This document shows positions 34,988 through 43,766 of a stretch of DNA of 50,016 bases, piece after piece; position 1 is the first letter of the stretch, and each line of letters opens with the position of its first letter. Source of the stretch: a virus; IMG/VR virus record IMGVR_UViG_3300047678_000727, positions 1-50,016 of that record. One strand, written 5' to 3'. The notes under the pieces are model-generated. The model ran no database searches and was not told the origin of the DNA. It worked only from the letters and a program-made list of their open reading frames with translations. Position numbers and translations under genes: made by a program.

Positions 34988-36073
34988 ATGGCTCGCCGCA
35001 GTACCACATGTAGCCCCCCCAGAGTGGTCGAACCGGAAACGGCCCTGCTGCTGTCGCATGTCCTCGCCCTAAAGAAGGACCGAATACAGGAGTTCTTGGG
35101 CAAGCACGAACTCGGGAGGTCGGTGACCAAGGCCAAGATCCGCGAGCGGCTCGAAGCCGCCCTGGCGGCCGGGACCATCACGACGGACGCGATCGTTCAG
35201 TTGCTCGACGAGGTGACCCCGTGGGGAAAGCAGCACGTCTCCTTGTATCGCGGGCCGCAGAGCCCGATTGCGGATTGGAGACGCACGGATTGGCTGGCCG
35301 AACTGCTGCGCCGCCACCGACTTCATGATCGCCTCAACGCCAGCTTGCCGCTGACTCTGCCAGAGGAGATGACGGTTTCGTTGGTGATGCATGACGGACG
35401 CCGACTCCGCATCACCGCCATCCGCAAGCGCCAGTGGAACGAGCGCATGCCCGAGCATGACGAACGGCGAACAACTGATCTGGGTGAGCCGATCGAACTT
35501 CGCGCCTATGTGGACCGCGTCACCAGAGGGCTTGTGGCATTCGAGTGGGACTTGACCGCGAACACTGCCATGCTGCAGGTGTCGCAGCTGCCCACCGGAG
35601 TGCAGTACGAGGAAGTGGCAGAGGAGTTCTTCGGGCTGGTTCGCGAGTGGCTCGACATCGGCCGCTTCACGATCGTTGACCTGCGCAGGGCGATCCGGCG
35701 CCTGCACGAACTCGAGGGGAATGGCGCACGCGAGACGCGCTCGCACAGCATCAACTACCGCACGCTCGAAGGACGCCGACTCGAGGGGACAAGTGCGTCC
35801 TCCGGCGACCCGCTGCTTGGTGAACCGGTGATCGACTCTGCATTGGCTGCGGTCCGCGCCAACGGAGTGGGCCACCTCGGCAACTTCTACTGGTGCCCCA
35901 ACGGCACGGCGAATGGCGTCGCGGCAGGTGGCTCGAACGGACACGCGAGCCCACTCGACGCGGACGTTCACGTGGTCATCCACGGCCATCGCAACAGAAT
36001 CAACTTCACCACGCCAAACGACGAGCGGACCGTACGACATGTTCTTTCACGAATCCGAATCCACAGCGCGTGA
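34988..36073 (+). CDS. Unknown protein with SAP-like N-terminal domain
   Basis: A 361-residue protein, ATG 34988 with AGGAG nine bases upstream. The first ~60 residues (LALKKDRIQEFLGKHELGRSVTKAKIRERLEAAL) resemble a SAP-type helix-extended-helix DNA-binding motif, followed by VTPWGKQHVSLYRGP. The middle is beta-rich with ELRAYVDRVTRGLVAFEWDLTANTAMLQVSQLPTG. No catalytic motif is clear. It overlaps the next gene by 35 bases, forming a two-gene unit between recombinase and sigma-like gene. A defence or element-maintenance role is possible; I cannot assign it. Confidence 0.65.
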   Translation: MARRSTTCSPPRVVEPETALLLSHVLALKKDRIQEFLGKHELGRSVTKAKIRERLEAALAAGTITTDAIVQLLDEVTPWGKQHVSLYRGPQSPIADWRRTDWLAELLRRHRLHDRLNASLPLTLPEEMTVSLVMHDGRRLRITAIRKRQWNERMPEHDERRTTDLGEPIELRAYVDRVTRGLVAFEWDLTANTAMLQVSQLPTGVQYEEVAEEFFGLVREWLDIGRFTIVDLRRAIRRLHELEGNGARETRSHSINYRTLEGRRLEGTSASSGDPLLGEPVIDSALAAVRANGVGHLGNFYWCPNGTANGVAAGGSNGHASPLDADVHVVIHGHRNRINFTTPNDERTVRHVLSRIRIHSA

Positions 36074-36815
36074 GCACCCCGATCTTGCCCCAGCCATCGA
36101 GGAGGTCGATCGCCGACTCTCCGGCGTTCGCGCGCCGTCTCCGCTTCGACCGGCAGACTTCTCCTACGCGATCGAAGGCGATGTCAACCAGGTCGAGTCC
36201 GTCTTCGACCTTCTTGCGGGCGCTGGGGTCCTGCGCGTAGAGGAGACCGTCGAGTGCGAGCGCTGTCAGACCCTGGTGTCCGCCGATGCATTTCGGCATG
36301 CTGTCGCCGACGAGGACCCACTCGACTGCACACGCTGCGGCAACACATTTCCAAGGCGATCAAGGATTGGCGTCGTGTATCGGCTGTCTCAGAGCGCGCT
36401 GGACCGGGTGGCCGCGAAGGCGCCAGCGTTTGAAGTACGCCCTGCGTCCGATCGAACAGGGTCCGACACAGAGGAGCCGTTGAGCCAGCGCGCACAGGAG
36501 GTCCTCGTTGCGATGCTGGACCTCAATGCGGTCGACTCTGATCGGCGCCAGTCGACTGAGGCGATCGCGGCGAAGGCGAGCGGCGGGGATGCGAATGCGC
36601 TCAAGGTGGTCATGAGCGAACTGCGATCGCGTTGTCTGATCGAGACCAAGACCGGGCGCGGCGGTGGTTGCTGGCTTGTCGAGCGTGGCCGCGTTCGAGC
36701 GACGAAATTACGCGATGTCGCAGGAAACTCCGCACGCGTTTCGACACCGTTTGGGCACAGATTAGCCTGCCTGGCCGCGCCACACTCCTCCTCGTCTGGA
36801 TCGCCGAGTCGGTGA
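36039..36815 (+). CDS. Unknown protein with zinc ribbon and winged-helix region
   Basis: A 258-residue protein starting at ATG 36039 inside the end of the upstream gene. Two Cys pairs, CERC and CTRC about 25 residues apart (residues ~69-100), form a probable zinc ribbon. The C-terminal part (residues ~150-220) looks like a winged helix (LSQRAQEVLVAMLDLNAV...ALKVVMSELRSRCLIETKTGRGGGCWL). Translation coupling with the SAP-like gene suggests they act together on nucleic acid. No family name recognised. Confidence 0.65.
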   Translation: MFFHESESTAREHPDLAPAIEEVDRRLSGVRAPSPLRPADFSYAIEGDVNQVESVFDLLAGAGVLRVEETVECERCQTLVSADAFRHAVADEDPLDCTRCGNTFPRRSRIGVVYRLSQSALDRVAAKAPAFEVRPASDRTGSDTEEPLSQRAQEVLVAMLDLNAVDSDRRQSTEAIAAKASGGDANALKVVMSELRSRCLIETKTGRGGGCWLVERGRVRATKLRDVAGNSARVSTPFGHRLACLAAPHSSSSGSPSR

Positions 36816-36837
36816 TCCGCAACTCGAGGAGTCGTAG

Positions 36838-37551
36838 ATGCCAGCACCAGCGATTGCCACCAACGAGCCAACAACCAGCACCAGCGCGAAGCCCAGCACC
36901 AAGCCCAACTACGCCGGCAACGACACCTCGAATCTCGGAATCGACCCGAGCCTCCTCCTCGACGACTACGCCTACGAGCGCGTCGCCTACCACGTCGCCC
37001 AGATCGGCCGCAGGTACCGGCTGAGCGAGGACAAGCAGGACGACCTGCGGCAGGACTTCTACACGGCGATCTGCTCCGCCGCGCGGCGCTACGACCCGAG
37101 CAAGGCGAGCCGCCGCACGTTCACATCCCGCGTCATCGAGCTGACCGCCGTCTTCCGCCGCCGTTGCATCCGGAACGAGCGACGCTCCGCCGCGCGGTCG
37201 CCGCTTCTCCTCAGCGAGCTGCAGCGCGAGCACCGTTTCCCCGAGCCGCGGGCACCCCGCTCCTGCGAACCCACCGCGCTCGACCTCGTGCATGACCTCC
37301 GGCTCGGACTCTCGCGCCTGACGCACCGCCAGCACCAGACCGCCGAGGCGCTGAAGAACCAGACGCCCTCCGAGGTCGCCGCGATCATTGCCAGCGGGAT
37401 CGCCAAGGCCATCGCCGCCCGATCGGAATCTGCCGCGCAGGCGCAAGAATCTGCCGTTGATGGACTTGCACTCTCGGCCGGCTCGAGGCTCAGTGTGCCA
37501 CTGGCCGGACGGCCCGATCGGAACGGGCCCAAGGCCGGAGAGCACGCATGA
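36838..37551 (+). CDS. Sigma70-region-2-like protein fused to recombinase-module tail
   Basis: A 237-residue ORF starting at ATG 36838 with GAGGAG upstream. Residues ~58-110 (RRYRLSEDKQDDLRQDFYTAICSAARRYDPSKASRRTFTSR in pieces) resemble sigma-70 region 2. After LTHRQHQTAEALKNQTPSEVAA, where a region 4 HTH would be expected, the frame continues into IIASGIAKAIAARSE..., identical in type to the small recombinase-associated protein at 32162-32416. The product is thus probably chimeric and may lack a complete region 4. It ends by overlapping the second DUF2924 start. Confidence 0.65.
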   Translation: MPAPAIATNEPTTSTSAKPSTKPNYAGNDTSNLGIDPSLLLDDYAYERVAYHVAQIGRRYRLSEDKQDDLRQDFYTAICSAARRYDPSKASRRTFTSRVIELTAVFRRRCIRNERRSAARSPLLLSELQREHRFPEPRAPRSCEPTALDLVHDLRLGLSRLTHRQHQTAEALKNQTPSEVAAIIASGIAKAIAARSESAAQAQESAVDGLALSAGSRLSVPLAGRPDRNGPKAGEHA

Positions 37552-37945
37552 TTGAGACCGACCCCATCCCGAAGCAGATCGCCGCGCTGGAACGCATGAC
37601 CGTTGGCCAACTTCAGCGGCGCTACGCCGAGGTCTTCGGCGAGGCCGCCCGCTCGGGAAACAAGCAGTGGCTCTTCCGCCGGATCGCCTGGCGGATCCAG
37701 GCGCTTGCCGAGGGCGATCTCGCTACGCGGGCGATCGAGCGCTCCCGGGCGCTGGCCCGCGAGTTGGCCCGCGACGCCGACCTTCGCCTTCGCCCGCCAC
37801 CAGCGCCACCGCCGTCGCTCCGCACCGGAGCTGCGACCACGCGCTTGGCCGTCCAGCGCGACGAGCGCGTCCCGCCGCCGGGCACCATCCTCACGCGCCC
37901 GTTCAAGGGCCGCGAGCACCGGGTCACGGTGCTGCCGAACGGATT
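37373..37945 (+). repeat. Duplicated segment, copy 2 (small protein tail and DUF2924)
   Basis: This copy matches 32235-32810 in sequence and frame. Its left edge fuses in frame to the sigma-like gene (near SEVAA) and its right edge in frame to a tail like that of the MptE-like protein (near AECSKPIDTRGWY). Both joints lie inside coding sequence. Confidence 0.8.
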
Positions 37946-38030
37946 CGAGCGCGCGGGCGCCGAGTGCTCGAAGCCGATCGACACGCGCGGCTGGTACGAG
38001 CCCGTCGCCAAGAAGGAGACCAAGCCATGA
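37548..38030 (+). CDS. Chimeric DUF2924 protein with MptE-like tail
   Basis: A 160-residue ORF with the same first ~135 residues as the intact DUF2924 (32413), through RPFKGREHRVTVLPNGFE. It then switches to RAGAECSKPIDTRGWYEPVAKKETKP. The intact copy instead has SLSAVAHAITGSHWNG. The new tail resembles the ending ECGKTINTKGWYTT of the MptE-like protein at 17631-18500, which likewise immediately precedes a Hint-domain gene. So a recombination joined the front of one module to the 3' end of another. There is no adjacent recombinase, so it is probably non-functional as a partner. Confidence 0.75.
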   Translation: MIETDPIPKQIAALERMTVGQLQRRYAEVFGEAARSGNKQWLFRRIAWRIQALAEGDLATRAIERSRALARELARDADLRLRPPPAPPPSLRTGAATTRLAVQRDERVPPPGTILTRPFKGREHRVTVLPNGFERAGAECSKPIDTRGWYEPVAKKETKP

Positions 38031-39043
38031 GTTCGAACGGCGATGCGCTCAAGTACTTCCTCTATATCCCCGTGTGGGCCACGACCCAGCAGCCGCCGAC
38101 TTCGAACAGCCAGTCCACCGAGGCCTCCTCGCAGTCGAGCTCCGCAAGCAGCTCGATGACCGACTCAGTGTCGAGCGGCAGTTCGAGCGGCGTCTCCTCA
38201 GGCGCGTCGTCCGGCGTCTCCTCGGGCGGCGAAAGCTCGGGTGGCGGCGGGACCGGCGGCACCGGTGGCGGAACGGGCGGCACGGGCGGAGGAACCGGGG
38301 GCTCCGGGGGCACCGGCGGCGGCAGCGGCGGATCGGGCGGATCCGGAGGCGGATCCACCAACTGCTTCCTCTTCGGCACCCTGGTCACGATGGCCGACGG
38401 CAGGCGCGTGCCGATCGAGACGCTCCAGCCCGGCGACGCGATCGCGTCGCTGCAGATCCCCGGCCTCGTCGTCGACGTGGACTACCGCGCGCAGTACGAC
38501 TGGCTCTCGAGCTGGGGCCTAGACGGCATCGTCCGCCGCGCGCAGCCGGTCGGTGCGGTGCGGCTCGGCACGCATGACGGGTTCGTCGTGATCAACGGCC
38601 GCGTGAAGTGCACGGCGGAGCACCCGATCCTCGTTCGGCGCGACGACCAGTGGGGCTTCGTGTCGGCGGAGTTGGTCGAGGTCGGCGATGCGCTCTTCCT
38701 CGATGGGCTCGGCGAGGAGGCGGTCGCCAGCGTGGAGCGCATCGCGGGCCGCGTGCAGACGGTCGCGCTCCACGTGCCCGGCACCAACACGCTGCTCGTC
38801 GACGGCATCTGGGCGCACAACGACATCTCGCTGTCGGCGCTGACCTCGACGTCGGGCTCCTCGTCCTCGGCCTCGGGCACGATGTCCAGCACCTCGGGCT
38901 CCACCGGAGTCACCGCCAGCAAGTCCAGCGGGTCGAGCTTCACCAGCAGTTCGGGGTCGGTCATGCCGACGATCGGGTCGAGCGCGGGGACCGGTCCAGG
39001 CCTCAGCCCGAGCCAGGGCGGGAGCACGAACACCGCTGGATAA
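38027..39043 (+). CDS. Hint-domain low-complexity protein, copy B
   Basis: A 338-residue paralog of copy A. Shared parts are the N-terminal KYFLYIPVWATTQQPP, the Hint domain (residues ~113-265: Cys113 opening CFLFGTLVTMADGRRVPIE, Thr196-His199 in TAEH, terminal IWAHN) and the Ser-rich C-terminus with KSSGSSFTSSSGS. Linker repeats differ (Gly/Thr/Ser). The residue after the terminal Asn265 is Asp266, not Ser/Thr/Cys, so splicing is unlikely and only cleavage would be expected. ATG 38027 overlaps the chimeric DUF2924 stop, the same start context as copy A. Confidence 0.8.
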   Translation: MSSNGDALKYFLYIPVWATTQQPPTSNSQSTEASSQSSSASSSMTDSVSSGSSSGVSSGASSGVSSGGESSGGGGTGGTGGGTGGTGGGTGGSGGTGGGSGGSGGSGGGSTNCFLFGTLVTMADGRRVPIETLQPGDAIASLQIPGLVVDVDYRAQYDWLSSWGLDGIVRRAQPVGAVRLGTHDGFVVINGRVKCTAEHPILVRRDDQWGFVSAELVEVGDALFLDGLGEEAVASVERIAGRVQTVALHVPGTNTLLVDGIWAHNDISLSALTSTSGSSSSASGTMSSTSGSTGVTASKSSGSSFTSSSGSVMPTIGSSAGTGPGLSPSQGGSTNTAG

Positions 39044-39054
39044 GCGTTCAGGTT

Positions 39055-39729
39055 CTACCGCTTGGACTTCAAGAAATCGTTGATCGCCTCGGTGAGCGCG
39101 GCTCGGCGATGCTCGAGGAATCGCCGGTAGTTCTCTATTCGGTGAAGTTCCGGCGCGGTCGGCACAGCCTGCCGCTCGAGCGCAGCGACGCCTCGCTTGG
39201 CGATGACATCGGGGAGGTAATCAGTCGGAGCCTTGGCGCTGATCTGACGGTTCGTGCCTCCGCCGATGAACGCCATGTTTGCGATCTCGTTGATCTCTCG
39301 CTTGTCGTACTGCTCGCGGAGCCTGGCCTTCGGGAAGATGTGATGGCTCTGGATGTAGTGGAGCTTGCCTTGGTGCGTGAGCGACACGCCGAGCCCCGTG
39401 AACCAGTCTTGCGCCCCCCGTGCTCGCAGCGCGAGAAAGACCAGTGGAAACACGGGAGACCGCGTGTTCCTGTGCGCGAGATCCGAAACCTCGAAGTCCA
39501 GTCGGCCGACCTGAATCCGCAACGCCTCGATCAGCTCCGCTGCACCGCCGCCCTTGGAGAGCATGCTCAGGTCGCTGTCCAGCACTGTCTCGCTCGATCC
39601 CCGCGAGTAGCGCCCACGGGCGTTCGCCACGAGCAGCCAGAACAGCAAGTCCTTCTGCTCGGTGGCGGTGAGCTTTCCGCCCCGGAGATGCGCCAGGTAG
39701 GCGATCGCGATCACGAACAGCGGGCTGAG
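39055..39729 (-). pseudogene. GmrSD-like protein, C-terminal HNH/DUF1524 part in shifted frame
   Basis: The reverse strand carries SPLFVIAIAYLAHLRGGKLTATEQKDLLFWLLVANARG, then IQSHHIFPKARLREQYDKREINEIANMAFI, the His-rich DUF1524/HNH-type nuclease motif, ending in NDFLKSKR. It continues the DUF262 gene at 39711-40766 in another frame. The joint is near 39725-39730 (CTGCTCTC-AGCCCGCTG), where one base is missing for LLSSPLF. It ends 11 bases from the convergent Hint gene. Confidence 0.75.
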
Positions 39730-40766
39730 AGCAGCGACTCGTCCTCGATGTCCGCGTTGGTGCGCAGGAAGTTGACCGCGAAGTCGATGCACTTCCGCGC
39801 GTCCTCCCAGCCCTGCTGGAGTTTCGCGATCGGGATACTGCCGACGCTGCGGAACCGACTCTGGCCGCTGGCGAAGACGACCATTGCTCGCACGAGCAAC
39901 CCGAGGTCGAAGGTGAACCACCGCTCCTCGCACTCCTCCTGATACTTCTCGAGGAGCTTCAGGGAGTTCGGCCATCGAGCGGTGATCTGCGCCAGCGCGA
40001 GATCCGAACCGCGAAGCTTGACGCCAAGCGAGTTCACGCGCACGAAGATCTCCGCCACCTCCTCGTACGAGAGGTTCCGCTCGAGCACGTGCATCACGTA
40101 CGGGTAGTGCCGGATGCCTCGGAGCCGCTTGAGGCGAGCGATGTACCGCTCGTACCGCGGATCGTCGAACCCCGTGACTCCTGCCCGCTTAAGGAACTCG
40201 CTGTCGCCGTCGGTCGTGAAGACTTTCGAGACCGAAACCCAGTTCGGCATGGCGGCGAGCGCCTTGCTTGCGACGACGAACGTGGCTCGCCGGAGTCGCT
40301 CCTGCAGTCCCGAGTCTCCCTCCTCTTCGTCCTCGCCCTCACCCTCGTCGTCCTCGTCGAACAGGGGCGACTCCTCGTCGCTCTCGATCTCCGCGAACTC
40401 AGCGGGCCCATCCGGATGGTCGAGATTGAAAAGGACATCGATCGGCTTCTTGCGCCCTCTGACCATCACGGGCTCGCCGCGCAGCACGGCCGACAGCGAG
40501 GTCAACCGCTGCTGCCCGTCGAGCAGGAGCTTGTGCCCAGCGAATGGGCTCTGCTTCTGAGCGACGGCGAGGTCGCGCGAGGGCTGTTCCTGATCGGTTT
40601 CCCAGACCAGGATGCTGCCCGAGGGATACCCGCGGTAAAGGGAGTCGAGCAGGTCGCGCACCCGGGTGGCCCGCCAAACGTACCGTCGCTGCATCTCGGG
40701 CAGCCGGAGCTCGCCGCTCTCGATCTTGCCCACGAGCTCACCCACGTTGGTGTCGACCTTGCCCAC
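39711..40766 (-). CDS. DUF262 (GmrS/ParB-like) protein, N-terminal part of a GmrSD-like type IV restriction gene
   Basis: 351 residues reading on the reverse strand from ATG 40766: KIESGELRLPEMQRRYVWRATRVRDLLDSLYRGYPSGSILVWE in pieces, then LLLDGQQRLTSL, the ParB/Srx-like DGQQR motif of DUF262 that binds and hydrolyses nucleotide. An acidic linker (EEDEEEG-type) follows. The ORF ends prematurely (SLLSARCS) at the one-base deficit; the rest is at 39055-39729. Intact DUF262-DUF1524 fusions form GmrSD-like restriction enzymes targeting modified DNA. It lies divergent from cassette 2's HTH and is probably inactive unless the frameshift is an assembly error. Confidence 0.82.
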   Translation of the reverse strand: MGKVDTNVGELVGKIESGELRLPEMQRRYVWRATRVRDLLDSLYRGYPSGSILVWETDQEQPSRDLAVAQKQSPFAGHKLLLDGQQRLTSLSAVLRGEPVMVRGRKKPIDVLFNLDHPDGPAEFAEIESDEESPLFDEDDEGEGEDEEEGDSGLQERLRRATFVVASKALAAMPNWVSVSKVFTTDGDSEFLKRAGVTGFDDPRYERYIARLKRLRGIRHYPYVMHVLERNLSYEEVAEIFVRVNSLGVKLRGSDLALAQITARWPNSLKLLEKYQEECEERWFTFDLGLLVRAMVVFASGQSRFRSVGSIPIAKLQQGWEDARKCIDFAVNFLRTNADIEDESLLSARCS

Positions 40767-40963
40767 GTTGCCGGTTCTCCTCGGAGGACGGATGCCGCCG
40801 GGTCCGCGCCCGGATTCGCTTGGCTCGGTAGCCTACCCCGCATCGATCGGCCGAAGTCGCGTCTGGCACCGCCCGAGCCAGGCGGTGGGAGCGCAGACGC
40901 CGCCGGGGCGGACCCCGGGAACCGGCTCACTAGGTGCTCGGCAGTCCCGCCAGCTCTGAGCAG

Positions 40964-40995
40964 CAATTGACAGCAACTGGGCGCCAGTGTCCAAT
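40964..40995 (+). promoter_or_regulatory. Palindromic operator / leaderless promoter of defence cassette 2
   Basis: CAATTG-ACAG-CAACTG (40964-40979) is a near-perfect copy of the cassette 1 palindrome (one arm base differs) and contains TTGACA (40967-40972). A 17-base spacer leads to TCCAAT (40990-40995). The expected start lies at about the GTG of the HTH gene (41003), again a leaderless arrangement. The surrounding spacer (40767-41002) also must hold the promoter of the divergent DUF262 gene. Confidence 0.6.
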
Positions 40996-41002
40996 CCCTG
41001 TC

Positions 41003-41239
41003 GTGGCCGCCCGCAGTCGCAAGCACGGCTTCCGAGCCCCTCCCACGACGGGGGTCGACGCCCCTTCACCGGGCGGGGCTGTCTTCACCATCGATGAGCT
41101 TGTGGCCTACCTGAAGCTGCCCAAGTCGACCATTTACAAGCTGGCGCAGGAGGGCAAGATCCCCGGCCAGAAGGTGGGGAGGCACTGGCGATTCAGCCGG
41201 GTCGTAATCGAACGTTGGCTCCAGGGGAGCGCGCGATGA
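41003..41239 (+). CDS. Excisionase/MerR-type HTH regulator of cassette 2
   Basis: A 78-residue paralog of the HTH protein at 19680. GTG 41003 is chosen because it aligns with the other start (MAA-R) and sits at the predicted transcription start. The core reads VFTIDELVAYLKLPKSTIYKLAQEG, IPGQKVGRHWRFSRVVIERWL. It lies 46 bases before hsdM. Function is probably repression or activation of the type I operon through the palindrome at 40964-40979. DNA similarity to cassette 1's HTH gene is high across LAQEG..VGRHW. Confidence 0.82.
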   Translation: MAARSRKHGFRAPPTTGVDAPSPGGAVFTIDELVAYLKLPKSTIYKLAQEGKIPGQKVGRHWRFSRVVIERWLQGSAR

Positions 41240-41285
41240 ACCTCGCACATGCTGCCGTGGCTGTTGTGAGCCGGAGGAGTTCAAG

Positions 41286-43766
41286 ATGGCGTTGAAGAAG
41301 TCCCAGCTCTATTCATCCCTGTGGGCCTCCTGCGACGAACTCCGCGGCGGGATGGATGCCTCGCAGTACAAGGACTATGTCCTCACGCTGCTGTTCGTGA
41401 AGTACGTGTCGGACAAGGCCGCGGCCAAATCCGACGCCGCAATCGATGTGCCCAAGGGTGGCAGCTTCGCCGACATGGTCGCGCTCAAGGGCGACAAGGA
41501 GATCGGCGACAAGATCAACAAGATCATCGCCAAGCTGGCCGAAGCCAACGACCTCAAGGGCGTGATCGACCAGGCCGACTTCAACGACGAGGACAAGCTC
41601 GGCAAGGGCAAGGAGATGCAAGACCGGCTCTCCAAGCTGGTCTCGATCTTCAGCGGCCTGGACTTCCGTGCCAACCGCGCCGACGGCGACGATCTGCTCG
41701 GTGACGCGTATGAGTACTTGATGCGCCACTTCGCCACCGAGAGTGGCAAGAGCAAGGGCCAGTTCTACACGCCTGCCGAAGTCTCCCGCATTCTGGCCGC
41801 CGTCATCGGCATCGACAGCAGCACCAAGCTCAAAGAGCCCACGATCTATGACCCGACCTGCGGGTCGGGGTCGCTTCTGCTCAAGGCGGCGGACTCCGGT
41901 GCGAAGAACATCGCGCTCTACGGGCAAGAGAAGGACCTCGCCACCTGGTCGCTGGCCCGGATGAACATGATCCTCCACGGGCACGCGACGGCCGAGGTGT
42001 GGAAGGGCGACACACTCTCTTCGCCACACTTCAAGAACAAGGACGACTCGCTCAAGACGTTCGACTTCGCCGTCGCCAACCCGCCCTTCTCGACCAAATC
42101 GTGGTCGCACGGGATCGACCCCGGCAACGACCTGTACCACCGCTTTGAGTTCGGCGTGCCGCCCGCCAAGAACGGCGACTACGCCTTCCTCCTCCATCTC
42201 ATCAAGAGTCTGAAGTCGAGCGGCAAGGGCGCGATCATCCTGCCCCACGGCGTGCTTTTCCGCGGGCACAAAGAAGCCGACATCCGCCGCAAGATCATCG
42301 AGCGCGGGTACATCAAGGGCATCATCGGGCTCCCCGCCAACCTCTTCTATGGCACGGGCATCCCCGCGTGCATCATCGTCATCGACAAGGAGAACGCCCA
42401 CGCCCGCACCGGCATCTTCATGATCGACGCGAGCAAGGGGTTCATCAAGGACGGCAACAAGAACCGCCTCCGCGATCAGGACATCCACCGCATCGTGGAC
42501 GCGTTCACACGCCAGGCCGAGATCGAGCGGTTCTCTCGCATGGTCCCGGTCAGCGAGATCTCCAGCCCCGCCAACGACTTCAACCTCAACATCCCGCGCT
42601 ACATCGATTCCTCCGAGCCCGAGGACCTCCACGACCTCGAAGCCCACATGCGCGGCGGCATCCCCGAGCGCGATATTGACGATCTGGCCAAGTACTGGAA
42701 TGTCTTTCCCTCGCTCCGGGCCGTTCTCTTCGGCCCGGGCGATCGCAAGGGATACAGCAAGGCCAAGGTCGAGTCCGGGAAGATCAAGGCGACCATCCTG
42801 GCCCATCGGGAGTTCGCGGCGTTCGCCGCCAAGGTCTCGCACGTCATCAACGTCTGGTGCAACGCCCACAAGCCTTTGCTGATGCACGGCCTGCGTGGCA
42901 AGTTGACCCCGAAGATGGTCATCCGCGACATCTCCGAAGACCTGCTGGCCCGCGTGCAGTTTGAGAAGGTGCCGCTGCTGGACAAGTACGACGTCTACCA
43001 GCGGCTCATGGACTACTGGAACGAGTCGATGCAGGATGATGTGGATCTTGTCGCCGGCGAGGGCTGGATTGAGGCCGCCAAGCCCCGCGCCGCGATCGAC
43101 GACAAGGAACGGAAGATCAAGGAGGAGCCAGACCTCTCCATCGGGCGCGGGCGCGGCTCCAAGAAGTACAAGATGGACCTGCTGCCGCCGGCGCTCGTGG
43201 TGGCGAAGTACTTCGCCAAGGAGCAGGCCGCGATCGAAGCCCTTCAAGTGAAAGCCGACGCGGCGGCCCGGGCGCTGGAGGAGTTCATCGAGGAGCAGGG
43301 CGGGGCCGGTGACGATGGCGAGGACCTGCTGGAGGAGGCCAAGAGCGATAAGGGGAACGTGACCAAGGCGCTCGTCACGGCCCGCCTGAAGGCAATCAAG
43401 GACGAGAAGGATGTGGACGACGAGCGCAAGGCCCTGACGGCCTGCCTGAAACTCATCGAGGTCGAATCGGACGCGACGGACAAGGTGAACGAGGCCCAGG
43501 ACGCCCTCGACGAGAAGGTGCTCGCGAAGTACGGCACGCTCACCGAGGCCGAGATCAAGGCTCTCGTGGTGGACGACAAGTGGCTCCCTAGCGTCCGGAC
43601 AGCGATTGACGGCGAGGTGCAGCGGCTCACTAACGCACTGGCCGGGCGGGTCCGCGAACTGGAAGAGCGGTACGAGGCGACGCTGCCGCAGATCGAGGAG
43701 GAGGTTGAGGAGTACGCGGACAAGGTCGAGGGACACCTCAAGGCGATGGGGGTTGCCATCGCATGA
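41286..43766 (+). CDS. hsdM: Type I R-M methyltransferase subunit HsdM
   Basis: An 826-residue N6-adenine methyltransferase. The N-terminal HsdM helical domain (LYSSLWASCDELRGGMDASQYKDYVLTLLFVKYVSDK) leads to motif I DPTCGSGSLLL (from residue 189) and NPPF (residues 265-268), the gamma-class order. The protein is longer than classic HsdM (~500) because of a C-terminal extension after ~residue 520 with coiled-coil, Lys/Glu-rich parts (EEDLLEEAKSDKG-type) that may couple to HsdR/HsdS. ATG 41286 has GGAGGAG upstream. Overlaps hsdS (ATGA). It methylates the site recognised by HsdS. Confidence 0.93.
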   Translation: MALKKSQLYSSLWASCDELRGGMDASQYKDYVLTLLFVKYVSDKAAAKSDAAIDVPKGGSFADMVALKGDKEIGDKINKIIAKLAEANDLKGVIDQADFNDEDKLGKGKEMQDRLSKLVSIFSGLDFRANRADGDDLLGDAYEYLMRHFATESGKSKGQFYTPAEVSRILAAVIGIDSSTKLKEPTIYDPTCGSGSLLLKAADSGAKNIALYGQEKDLATWSLARMNMILHGHATAEVWKGDTLSSPHFKNKDDSLKTFDFAVANPPFSTKSWSHGIDPGNDLYHRFEFGVPPAKNGDYAFLLHLIKSLKSSGKGAIILPHGVLFRGHKEADIRRKIIERGYIKGIIGLPANLFYGTGIPACIIVIDKENAHARTGIFMIDASKGFIKDGNKNRLRDQDIHRIVDAFTRQAEIERFSRMVPVSEISSPANDFNLNIPRYIDSSEPEDLHDLEAHMRGGIPERDIDDLAKYWNVFPSLRAVLFGPGDRKGYSKAKVESGKIKATILAHREFAAFAAKVSHVINVWCNAHKPLLMHGLRGKLTPKMVIRDISEDLLARVQFEKVPLLDKYDVYQRLMDYWNESMQDDVDLVAGEGWIEAAKPRAAIDDKERKIKEEPDLSIGRGRGSKKYKMDLLPPALVVAKYFAKEQAAIEALQVKADAAARALEEFIEEQGGAGDDGEDLLEEAKSDKGNVTKALVTARLKAIKDEKDVDDERKALTACLKLIEVESDATDKVNEAQDALDEKVLAKYGTLTEAEIKALVVDDKWLPSVRTAIDGEVQRLTNALAGRVRELEERYEATLPQIEEEVEEYADKVEGHLKAMGVAIA

